A stretch of 64,000 nucleotides of DNA from Trichuris trichiura. Its lineage: Eukaryota > Nematoda > Enoplea > Trichinellida > Trichuridae. The translations under genes were made by a program, and so were the position numbers. The stretch is taken from contig JBAJFE010000004.1 in NCBI GenBank assembly GCA_037903355.1, forward strand, positions 6,308,001 through 6,372,000, given 5' to 3'. The notes beneath the pieces were generated by a model, which saw nothing but the letters and a program-made list of their open reading frames with translations, ran no database searches and was not told the DNA's origin. Shown one piece after another: positions 54,728 through 64,000 of this stretch. Numbering within the stretch: position 1 is the stretch's first letter; each line of letters begins with the position of its first letter.

Positions 54728-57700
54728 ATGTTGCAAACTGACTTGACACCTATAACCAGTAACAACTTGGCTTTTGAGAAAAAACTGTTATCCCACATTG
54801 GACTTAAAGCACTTCGTCAACGAGAGGTAAATGCACTTAAGTTGTCATTTCCTGCTGCCAAAGCTCTTGATAAAGACGGGCATTATGCTGTATCAATTAC
54901 CGCTTCTGATCCTGCCTGGGTAAGTGCAGCTTTCTCGACAACTTTTACTTTCTTCATTTCTCGCAGCTCCAATTATATAGTAGGTTTTGCTGTGACAGAA
55001 ATAACCAGCAGAGTGCGTCTTAATAAAATTTGCATGCGCGTGATTCAGTCTGCAACTGTCTTACAGATTTGTAAAAATGGCCTCGGCGATTAGTAAAATG
55101 GTAGCTTTTCTTAGTTCTGCCTACCAGTCGTATCTTAGCTATGTGAAGCGTAAAAAAATGCAGCTTCCCCTTGGCGTAAAAAACGTTTCAACGCCATTGT
55201 TTCTATCCTTCGGTTTAACACCAGCAATCCCTCGTTTCAATTTTCCATGTTACGCCGACTGAGTACGCGTTCGGAGTCCGAATTACCCTCATTGGATCTT
55301 GTCTCTTAGACGCCTCACCGTCTAAGAAATGCAGGTTCCTTTCGGGCAAGCACACCCTTAACTTGTTGTGCCTTTACTGGAGTGCATGCTAATCGCCCTA
55401 TTTTCCCCTTACCTATATCTAAGCCAAGATACCAGCCTTATATTTAAGCTTAGGCTTAGGTAAGGGCAGGACAAGATGGCTGGCAAACTTACAGTATGAC
55501 GGGGAGACAAGATCCCTCTCATTCGTTATCACTGCTGTTCGTGATGTTCCCGTTCGTGTTGACTCTGTGTGTGGTTATGCAGTTTATTTTTCATTACTGT
55601 TCGCATTGTTTAGATCATTGTTTCCCAACCTTTCCGGAGCCAGCGCCCCCTTTCGCGACCTTCAACTTGCCGGGACCCCCGTCATTCTCCCCAACGCAAT
55701 TCTCCTGCTTCTGTTATCCTCAGGTGCGCCCAGTGTAATTACGTTGTTGTGAATTTGTACAAGTAGTTCAAAACCTGAAACGTTCTGCAGAATGTAGAAT
55801 TGACTTCGCTGCTTGCCGTGTATGGCAAAGAAAAAACAGTTAAGCCGGGCCGTCATTAAAAACCTTGTTAACCTGCGGATCTTGTCAGCCGCAAGTAGGA
55901 CCCCATGGTTTGCGCTGTGAAAGTTGAGTGTGCAATCAATGGCTGGAAAACCTGCCGATGCGAAGTCAACGCTGAATTTCTTTTCTACACTAGAGCGAAA
56001 TGGCTTGTAAGGAAGCCGGCTACCATATACGGCGAAAGCTCCTTAACGATATTCGAAGCTGTTAACGCCTTTAATTCTTTAGTTGGCACTGAAAGCGTTC
56101 TTTTCGTATTGCTGGACTTAAGCCGGCTAATTGCAGATCAGGGAGCCTTCAGAGTACAAGCGACGCATGGCGTTTCCTCTTCCTTAATTTCTTGGGCTGT
56201 TAGCAATATAGCGCAATATGTAAGTCAGGCTGCGATGCTGTTCTCCGGGCTGCGCAACACTAATCTAAATTCAATATTTCCTCAAAGCAAGACGACAGTT
56301 GCTTGATCTTACCTCAGTGCGACGATTGGGTATGGTGCAGTGCTACTAATTTATCCACGTTCGGCTTGATAGTCGTCAGGAGTAATCTCAGGTCGCTTGG
56401 CCTCACTATCCTGAACGGCAGGATCGCTCTCGTCCTGCGGCACCGACTACCAGGGATTCCCTAAATCCCCTTCAAGTTTTCCAGGGGCCCCTGGGACCCC
56501 GGCTGGGAATCATTGGCTTAGATTAAACCTGTGCTACAAGCAATTGATGCACCCTGAATGCATCAGAGGCAGGCGGTTCCATCGACCTTAAACTCATCCT
56601 TCGTTTCGATAGCTCGCTCAGGCAATCTGTTATAGAATAGCTGCAAAACATAGAATTAATCTGTAAGCTGCGCAAGGTCGATTACGTTGCCGATGTGATT
56701 CTTTAAGTCTCGCTAGCGGTCGTATTGCCATTTACCTGCAACTATCTGATATTGACAAGGAAAAAGCTGACCGCAGCGTTGTGTACGACCAATTCATCTC
56801 AATAAAAGTTTTGAGAAATGGTTCTCTGACGTATATGTGGCAGACAGGCTGGTTTTTGTCACTAATTGGTAGTATACCAGAGAAAGATTTGACATGTGCT
56901 TTTGTCGTCGGACTGCTAGGCAGCGTTCGCCAACTTTTAAGAGCAAACCGTCATGTGGATAATCTCATCATAAATCACATCCTGATCTATACCTGAGGAG
57001 CCAAGAGAGAAGTGTTTCAGTTCAGAAATGTCGCAAACAAGGTCGCAGGATAGCGGATCAGAACATAGGTGTTATGCTTGCGATGGTCTAAACCAGGCAT
57101 TCTAAACCTTTTCTGCGCTAGGCCCCCTTGGAAGGTGTCCTCAGGTGCCAGTCCCCCTTTTTCCTATTGATCGATTAATTTTTGCATTTTTGTATAGCAG
57201 CCAATCAGCTTTCAATGGTAACCTCCTACGATTAAGTTAATGCACTGATACAATGCGAATAAACAGTCGTCAAATCATTTGAAAAAAGTACTTGGGGTTC
57301 TTCGAAACTAGCAATGAAACCACTTCGTCGAGTCGAGTGAGAATTTGTTCGAGTCTTCTATAAAGGGGTGTTGCTAACGGTTAACCATTCTCACCCTTTC
57401 GATCCACCTAACTACGCCTGTTCCAATAAGGCCTCTCAGCCCCCCTTGACGGCTTCCTGCCCCCCCCCTCTGTAACATTTTCCATTTCTGCCCCCCCCCG
57501 ACACCCTTTCGCCCCCCGGGGGCCCCAGGCCCCACGTTGAGAATGGCTGGTCTAAACCACTTCGCCGTGGATCATCTGTCTTATCGGAAGGTTATCGGAG
57601 CGAGCGAGGGGCAACGCCTGACGGAAACTGAGAGCTCGTAGGAGGAATCAGCGACGCGGGTGCACTGATACCACCGCTCTCCTTCATCAGGGAGTCGTAA

Positions 57701-60325
57701 GCCGGGAGTAGAAGTCAACACTGACTTCCTTCCTCATGGCCATTGAACAAGGCACTGCTGATAGTACAGATGGGTACTGGCGGTAAACGATGCAACGTAT
57801 TCGTAGACACTGGTTGTTCGAAGTGAATTGCTTTTGTTTCGTGCTACAAAACCTTGAGGAAAGGTCGTATTAGCATAACTGCCGTAGATGGCGAATCGTT
57901 TTAGTGCCTCAGGCTTGTCAGAGATTACCTACTACGCCCAAATACAATAGTTTTAGACGGCCAAAGCGATTCTGTTCGGATCTGCAGGTACTTATTCTTC
58001 AAGTCTATGATGGAAGCGTTCACATCTTGACGCTGGAACGTGTCGCTGTGCCTTTAACTCTCTAAAGCCTGTGATGAAAACAACTTTATTTTTGATTCGC
58101 TGAACAACTGCCATAAGTGAAGTCAGGCCTCAGACTGTTCCAAACTTATTCTCGTCTTTCGGAAGTAACCTTGCATTCCTAATCTAGGTCTGCTGTTCCT
58201 TTTCGTTGCTGGCTCTCGTCTGTTCAGCCTATGAATCTTCTTCTGCGGTATTTTGCAGGGCGCCGGCTCCATTCCCCGTGACCATTTCTACGCTGCAATC
58301 CGTGAGCGCCTGTCAGGATTGTATGTGGCAGCGAAATTCCGCTTATTTATCCTGAGTTCAGCGTCGGCATTTGTACAGGCATTTCGGTTTTCTAACCCAA
58401 ATCGCAGGCAGCATCGTTCATTCACTGCCGCTCATCCCAAGGTGGGTAGGTCGTTTATGACGACCCATGGGGGTTCTCGAGCAATCCAGGCAAAGTTACA
58501 GCGTAAAGCCGATTGACGCATTAAGGTCAATGCGGACATCTAACGAAAGGAAATGTGGCAGGTCACACTGTAGGTGGCTTGTTTACAGCCCATAGTAGAA
58601 AGGATCTCCAACTTGGAGGGCTAGTCTTTCTCTCTGTATGTTAAAGCCGAATCAAAGGCACTGTAAAGTTATTTATGATTTGTCATCTTTACCAATGTTT
58701 GACGTTAAGATTATGGAAGCATGAGAAACTGCTTGTATAAAGTTCATATGGCATTTAATTCAATAGCCTAGGCTTTGTCTGCTTACTCCTTCCCGCGTCA
58801 CTTTCCCTAAAAGTTGAGTGTTTCAGCCTTTCATTGTTCGGTCTGTGAAGGCAGCAGTGTATTTCGACCCTGATTATCCACGTACACAATGTCACATTTC
58901 GTTTCCTGATTCAAGTACAATTCCTAAACCGGTTATAAAAGTCTTAAACGAAGAAACTAGCAAATGGATTGAAAGCCGTTTCAATGAATATGAAAAGGCT
59001 GGTTTCGTCGAGCTTGTTTTTAGGACGTTCACAAAATGGTTTGACAGAAACATGGAAACTTTCTTCCTCCGTGGCCTGCGTGAGGTACGGAGATGGAACA
59101 GTATACCAAATGTAATGTACTTTCAAATAGGAACTCTTGTTGCGGAAACAAGAAAATGATGATGTAGGTAACTCGGCCGGTGCAGGTTATGCCAGCTTGC
59201 GGCTTTCTTCAGAAGAAAAGGAAAATGATATTCCCGTTTCAATAAACGATACTGCGCCAGCGGGTAATGCTAATAATCCAGTGAGTCAGGAGCACAAGAG
59301 CATGAACGATGTGATACTTTCTTTCACGAACCTAAACCTTGGAGAGAATGTTGGAACAGTCGAATTGACTAGCTTGCACTCAACTTTCCAATGCAGTCGT
59401 TGCCATGGACTGCAAGTTTTGCAGCTAGCGCCACTGAAAGACGTAGACGTCATTTGCTCTAAGTGCAAGCAGATAATATCTGCTAAATTGCTGCCTGAAA
59501 TCGTTCACCAAAATTCTTTCACTTTTGGCCATTTACAGTTATCAAACGCTTCTGTTTTCGATTTATCATTGTCAGAGTCTAAGATCAGTATTAATTGTCT
59601 CAACTGCAACGCTATGCAGCCTATATCGGTGAGCTTATGTGAAATCAAAGTTGTGGAAGTTGTTTCCGTTTTCTTTACAGGGAATCACCGCTGAAAATGT
59701 GGAAATGCGTTGGTGTTATTACTGCTGTGCAAAAATACGGATAACCGTGGGCAATATTCGTTCCACAGCGGGTACAATCGGTTACTTCAAGACACCCAGC
59801 ATTGCGGCCGGTTCATTAAGGCGCAAAAAAAGTCCAAACCGAATATCTCTAAAGCCAGGAACAGCACTGCCTTTGCAAGGAACTTGCAAGCATTACAGGA
59901 AAAGTTACCGCTGGTTTAGGTTGTTTCACAGATACGACCGTAGCCCCTAGTAATTGTGCGCTTATAGATTTCCTTGTTGCAATCACTTGTACCCGTGTGA
60001 TGAATGCCACGCTGAGAACGAAGATCATGAAAGTAAAATGGCCAATCGTATCGTCTGTGGTTTTTGCTCTAATGAACAGGTGTAATTATTTCTTTATCAT
60101 TTTTTTAATCTGAGTTTTCTCTTTTCACCCTTCGTCTTGTAGCGCTGCATTGGAGAAAAGGCATGTATTTACTGCAAGCATAGTGTTGTGAAAACAACTA
60201 CTGGTCATTGGGAAGGGGGCAAAGGGTGTCGCGAGAAGTCTGCAATGTCCACCAAAGACAGAGCTAAATACAGAGGCTTCGCTAAAGCCCAAATTAAAAA
60301 AAGAACGAAAAGGCACGTGCAGTAA
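54728..60325 (+). CDS. CHY zinc-finger protein
   Basis: Six exons with GT-AG junctions all in phase: 54,728-54,919; 58,827-59,084; 59,131-59,628; 59,681-59,919; 59,968-60,079; 60,143-60,325 (TAA). They give about 490 residues. The N-terminal half is a conserved alpha/beta region whose motif DPAW | PFIVRSVKAAVYFDPDYP joins perfectly across the first intron. FTKWFDRNMETFFLRGLRE follows. The middle has CSRCHG..CSKCK and CLNC..CYYC pairs. The C-terminal CHY finger reads GTCKHYRKSYRWFRFPCCN, CDECHAENEDHE and ANRIVCGFCSNEQ, then CIYCKHSV and HWEGGKGCREK. CHY fingers bind several zinc ions; this widely conserved family is poorly characterised. The ATG at 54,728 is the first in frame, but an upstream exon is possible. 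The first intron (3.9 kb) is full of repeats, while the other four are 46-63 bases. Confidence 0.85.
55315..55503 (-). repeat. Dispersed repeat, copy 4 (long form)
   Basis: On the minus strand CATACTGTAAGTTTGCC, CATCTTGTCCTGC, CCTAAGCCTAAGC, CTTGGCTTAGAT, AAGGCACAACAAGTTAAGG and GAAAGGAACCTGCATT follow in the same order as at 51,300-51,485. It lies in the first intron of the CHY gene. Confidence 0.75.
55616..56515. mobile_element. 900-bp hAT-type element in CHY intron 1
   Basis: Ends are CATTGTTTCCCAACC on the left and, read inward from the right, CAATGATTCCCAGCC. Flanking 8-mers GTTTAGAT (55,608-55,615) and GCTTAGAT (56,516-56,523) differ at one base. The termini have the GC-rich (CCCC/GGGG) subterminal character shared with the element at 57.1 kb. 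A 133-codon open frame (55,905-56,306) is present but I recognise no transposase motif in it. Confidence 0.8.
57094..57549. mobile_element. 456-bp hAT-type element in CHY intron 1
   Basis: Ends are CAGGCATTCTAAACC on the left and, read inward from the right, CAGCCATTCTCAACG, with a perfect 8-bp target duplication GTCTAAAC (57,086-57,093 and 57,550-57,557). The right part is rich in C tracts. Noncoding; needs a hAT transposase in trans. Confidence 0.9.
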
Positions 60326-61859
60326 AGTAAGAGATTACTTACATTTATTCTGCGCAAGAAGTTTGACCACACTTTTCTTATATTTTATAGGTTTTCTCAA
60401 TCTCTCTAGACTTTCCTTCTTGATTACTGATGAAATTTCGTCAGCTATGACGAATGGAATTTTTTCCTCGCATATTGGACAAATGGCGGGTAACAGGTCT
60501 TTGTTGACAGTGAAGAAAAAAATTTTTCAAGGATTTCAAGACCGAAAAGTTGAGAATAAATTTCTACACAACTGGCTGCAGGAGTTATATTCGTTTTGAG
60601 GTGATTTTGGAAATGGGATGGCTAGGAATGGACGATCAAGTTTCATCTTGAAGTACCCTTTTTTATCGTATAACTGGAAGCTCGTCGCGTTACACGATTA
60701 AATGACTTTTAGTGCACGGTTTTCATGAGAGTTTTTTAACTTTTCTTATTGGCTTTAACCGTTCACTAAATGTGGTTGCAGCAATGCTGTTTACTCAAAC
60801 TATTACCATTGCAAACGACAACCTGTTCCAACATTTTGGCAGAAGCTGGATACTACGACGATGGAAGCAAGAGAGCTTTGATCCAAACAATTGATCAACC
60901 TGACTTCGGACCGTTGCAATGCTTTTGGAGATGCAATGACCCGAATAGCTGGTAGTCAGGAATGTCTGAGGGTACGCCAGGTGTGTAATAAGGGTTCCCA
61001 ACCGAGATCGAAGAACTTGTCTTGGGTCACTTTTATGATATTGTAGTCGAGCACCGTCATCTGACAGAATAACTTCACTCTACTTTAGCCCAATTTTCGA
61101 GCTCTTCCGCTAATTTTGTAAACTGGGTACAGTAGAAGCCTCCGGTAACCGTCTTGCGGGCGACAACTCTTCGTGCTTCAGTACGCCTTTTTTAATGCCA
61201 GCATAGGGAAGCACTTTTTCCCATCGACACTGCTTTGTCGTGTATTTAATCTGCTTTTCGAAGTTCTCCCAGTGTCTACTCAGATTATCTAACACAATCC
61301 ACTTCCCCTCTTCAGTAATAATTTGCCTCAGCAAACTCTTCCATTCTTGTCTTGCCAGCGAAGAAGTATAGGCGTTCAGGCGTCTGGTCAACTGATTATC
61401 AGACAGTTAACGTCGTATCCACTCACCGAAATTTTGGGTCTTACTCTTGGAATGGACCCAGCGATAAACGTTCGAATACCTAACCCTGAGGGATTTCGCA
61501 ACTCTTCATGTCATGAGTGGCGAATCTCCGTTGAGCAAGACCCGCTGTTCTTCATCTTGAGGCTTCTCACGACATCCTAACCTTGGTCAATCATTAACGT
61601 CGGTTTTATCGCCCTGGAGGCGTCCACATCATCATTTGCTATTTTTCTATGCAGGACTCCCTCATACACTTTATTACTCAAAGGAATAGGAAGGAGCTTG
61701 CCTACACTTTGAAAGCGAAAAAGCTAAGCTACGTTTTCTCAAAAGATTTCGTGATTTTAAATTCTCACCGACTGTTTTCCAACTGCAATCGAGCATGCCA
61801 CGGAATAGAAGAAATAAAATTTTTAGAGAAGCAGGTTTCTTTTTGCTGAGAAGCACGAT
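60326..61859. other. No recognisable gene
   Basis: 3' flank of the CHY gene. Open frames of 60-93 codons occur on both strands (for example 61,391-61,110 minus) without motifs. Part of 61.3-61.9 kb may belong to the PLE that follows. Confidence 0.4.
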
Positions 61860-62149
61860 CCGAGAAAAGTGCAAGGTGGTAGCGTTCTTGAACTGTTCAT
61901 TGAGTGATCTGATGCAAGCCTTGGGCTGCTCATTAGCTCCAGCAACCATTCGTTGGCAATAGGACCACGTAGATGTTTCCAGCCTACAACTATATGTACA
62001 ACAAGACGAATACTTGATCAGGAAGATCAACAAGTTGGTTTCCTCACATTCTTGGGAATTTCAGAGGCGTTCCAGAAGAGACAATGAAGTGAACAGTTTG
62101 CAAACCTGAGCTTGGAGCCATAGTGAATTTAAGCTCCAGGGACCTTCCT

Positions 62150-62584
62150 CTGCGGAAGTAGAAATCCTCGTCAAGGGATTAAATTTTCTTTTACTCTGAA
62201 GCACGTCGACTGCTTGGATATGATCTGCAGAGTAGAGCAAACTGTGCAGAAAGGAGAAAAATTAAGGGCGAGCAGATGGGGAGTTCCGTTGCTAGCTACC
62301 TTATGCTCGAGAAATCGAGAAATCTGCACAACTGGAAACTTGTCCGTGTCTTACTTCAGGGTGCTAAATGGTTTGAACAGTAAGAAACGAGGTAAAGTAA
62401 GTCGCGAAGGCAGATAAGGGCAACGTTGTGGTTCTGATCGACAGTGAAATCTGTGACAACAAAGTGGAAAACTTACTCTCCATTGGCACATATGTCCCAG
62501 TAGGACAGAACCCTAACGAAAGTGTGCGAAATTCCTTGGCAGGAAAGCTTAAAGATTTGTTTTGGGAGGCAAGAAACCTACATA
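62150..62584 (+). pseudogene. Penelope-like element 5' coding fragment, cut by a Tigger insertion
   Basis: One frame has VKGLNFSFTLKHVDCLDMIC (about 62,172-62,235), the N-terminal KGxNF block of PLEs. Another, after a frame change, has KADKGNVVVLIDSE and NKVENLLSIGTYVPV (62,408-62,500), the PADKGN-(S/A)VV(L/V)xD block that opens the PLE reverse transcriptase. The frame ends where the Tigger-type element begins at 62,585. The remainder would lie beyond the window. Confidence 0.65.
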
Positions 62585-64000
62585 CAGGCAGTTCTCGTAT
62601 AACGCGAGCGTTTGGTCACTTAAAAATCCTGAGAAATCTCGCGTTATACGGGACATGCAAAGTATAGGAAAATCACGATTTGGTTCAAAGCGTCAGAAGG
62701 ATTGTTTACTTGTAAACAACAACGGAGAGATCTTAAATAAGCTGGGTTGAAACAGGAATTATGATGTACCTGAGCTACTTATTCTACCATTAGGCACGCT
62801 GACGTATGGATCCTCTTACACGGGGTCTGAATAACATTATTTTTTACGGCGATCATACATTAACGGCAGAGCTTTTATGATAGAACTCTTTACAGCGGAC
62901 AGAGTTCAAACTGGCTTTCAGGAGCGGCGTGCTTGCGTCTTTAGCTTGTGGAAAGAGTCCCTCTCACTCCTAAAATAAACGACCTCACCCAGGAAAGAAT
63001 GGGGTTCCGTTGGACTCACTTTTTTACTCTCACTATCCTTTGTTACGGGCGAACTGAGGTCCTATTAGATGTAGAAGGTAGCGCTTCCTCATCATCACAA
63101 TGTTTCTTCATTGCAGTAAAGTAGAATTCGAGCTTCTTTTGTTACGCACGTGTACTTCTTTCGTACAGCAGCTGCTTATATGGCTCCAAGCAAGCTCGGA
63201 TACCTCTTGTGGTTTTCCCGCTGCGTACTGCATTACAATCATTGTCTTCGAGCCATTGTAAACGCTGTTCAATAGTTTCCAGGGTATCTGACAGCTCAGC
63301 AGTGGTCATTTGTCGCGGAGGAGGCAGAGGAACTTCCTGATTTTCATCATCTTCTTTTCCTTCTGTTTCCCCTGCTACAGAAAGTTCCTGCAGCTCATCC
63401 TGTTGGCAATTCAAAATCTCCTCAATATCCTGATATTCTACTCCTTCAAAGCCTGGCCTATTTGCCAACTGAACGCAGCTTTTAGTAATTTCGCATACTT
63501 GAGCAGAAGGCTCAAAGTCTTTAAAATCGCAGATCTGATCTGGGATGAGTTTCCGCCAAACACGGTGCAAGCACTGTTTCGATACGTCATTCCAAGTTTC
63601 TACGGTGTTGTTAATGGCCATTCTCAGGTTATAGTTCTTCCAAAATTCCATCACAGTTTCACAATTTTTTCCGTCGGTCGCGTCGATCAGCATCTTGAAC
63701 GTTCGCCTTAAGTAGTAAGCTTTGAATGCTCTGATAACGCCTTGGTCAAGCGGTTGTAGCAAAGAAGTGGTCCGTGCAGTCAAGAAAACAAAGTGGATAC
63801 TTAGGTCTAGCTCAGCTATCATCGGTGGATGCTTGGCACGCTATCCATGATTACAAGAACTTTAAAAACCAGGTTCTTCTCGTTCAGGTATTTCTTAATG
63901 TCATTCACATACGCATTAGAAAGAATATCAAGGCAAACTTGGGCGGTCATCCATCCTCTTTTGCTGTACCTGTAGTAAACGCCCAAACTGCTTTTAACAA
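62585..64000 (-). mobile_element. pogo/Tigger transposon, second copy, runs off the window
   Basis: The terminus CAGGCAGTTCTCGTATAACG at 62,585 follows TA (62,583-62,584) and is nearly the same as the 41,296 element. The segment 62,585-63,150 is colinear with the 3' end of that element. Coding is on the minus strand, so this is the 3' end; the 5' half is outside the window. It landed inside a PLE fragment. Confidence 0.85.
63142..64000 (-). pseudogene. Tigger transposase, DDE C-terminal part
   Basis: From the right edge the minus strand reads GWMTAQVCLDILSNAYVNDI, KVLVIMDSVPSIH, a stop and frame change near 63,830, then FLTARTTSLLQPLDQGVIRA and a long acidic tail with DELQELSVAGETEGKEDDEN. 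This gives the second catalytic Asp (IMDS, usually ILDN) and the third (QPLDQG). The first Asp block is outside the window. At least one break makes it a pseudogene. It supplies the domain deleted from the 41-kb copy. Confidence 0.85.

Noticed and set aside
56028..56045. GGCGAAAGCTCC resembling a ribozyme end
   Set aside because: No matching core or hairpin; inside a hAT-type element.
55905..56306. 133-codon open frame inside the 900-bp hAT-type element
   Set aside because: No hAT catalytic or dimerisation motif; kept only as a comment on the element.
1..64000. CRISPR arrays, bacterial operons, phage or plasmid features
   Set aside because: Short spliceosomal introns, LTR and DNA transposons and animal gene families make this a eukaryotic nuclear sequence; no regular direct-repeat array is present.

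Overview
This window is eukaryotic genomic DNA from a compact animal genome. Genes are split by very short introns (about 45-60 bases, GT-AG with one probable GC-AG). There are no operons or bacterial signals, and a large share is mobile-element debris. Intron size, gene content, moderate GC and a few tandem TTAGGC units would fit a nematode, possibly a clade I (enoplean) species. That placement is an inference from memory, not a database result.

Four protein-coding genes can be modelled with confidence. (1) An SMG5-like nonsense-mediated decay factor, about 8.89-15.93 kb, plus strand, with an EST1/14-3-3-like TPR region and a C-terminal PIN domain. (2) An unrecognised coiled-coil/one-membrane-segment protein of 173 residues, five exons, 20.87-27.09 kb, plus strand, with a 5.1-kb intron. 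(3) A PYM (Mago/Y14-binding) exon-junction-complex factor, 39.33-39.90 kb, minus strand. (4) A CHY zinc-finger protein, six exons, 54.73-60.33 kb, plus strand, whose 3.9-kb first intron holds two hAT elements. A fifth, weaker gene lies at 2.52-2.87 kb (minus) and looks like a small inner-mitochondrial-membrane subunit.

The rest is a graveyard of transposable elements. It includes a decayed Ty3/gypsy element with both LTRs (46.21-50.93 kb) carrying a TA-flanked palindromic MITE; two related pogo/Tigger copies (41.30-42.97 kb, internally deleted; 62.59 kb to window end, with part of the DDE domain); an older Tigger/Jerky relic (5.88-7.2 kb); two hAT transposase relics (7.6-8.55 and 52.1-52.5 kb) and three short hAT-type elements with 8-bp target duplications; a copia reverse-transcriptase relic (35.8 kb); several MITEs; and pieces of Penelope-like elements (PLEs).

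The most notable signal is a family of hammerhead-ribozyme-like motifs, CUGANGA - 5-bp hairpin - GAAA followed by GCUU or GCUC, at about a dozen places on both strands. One follows the C-terminal coding end of a PLE. Others sit at mirror-image positions in inverted repeats (19.6, 32.7 and 36.4-38.7 kb), so that the ribozymes face outward on both strands. One lies antisense in the large SMG5 intron and another 160 bp beyond the SMG5 stop. Their minimal, self-complementary AGCU in place of stem III suggests cleavage as dimers.
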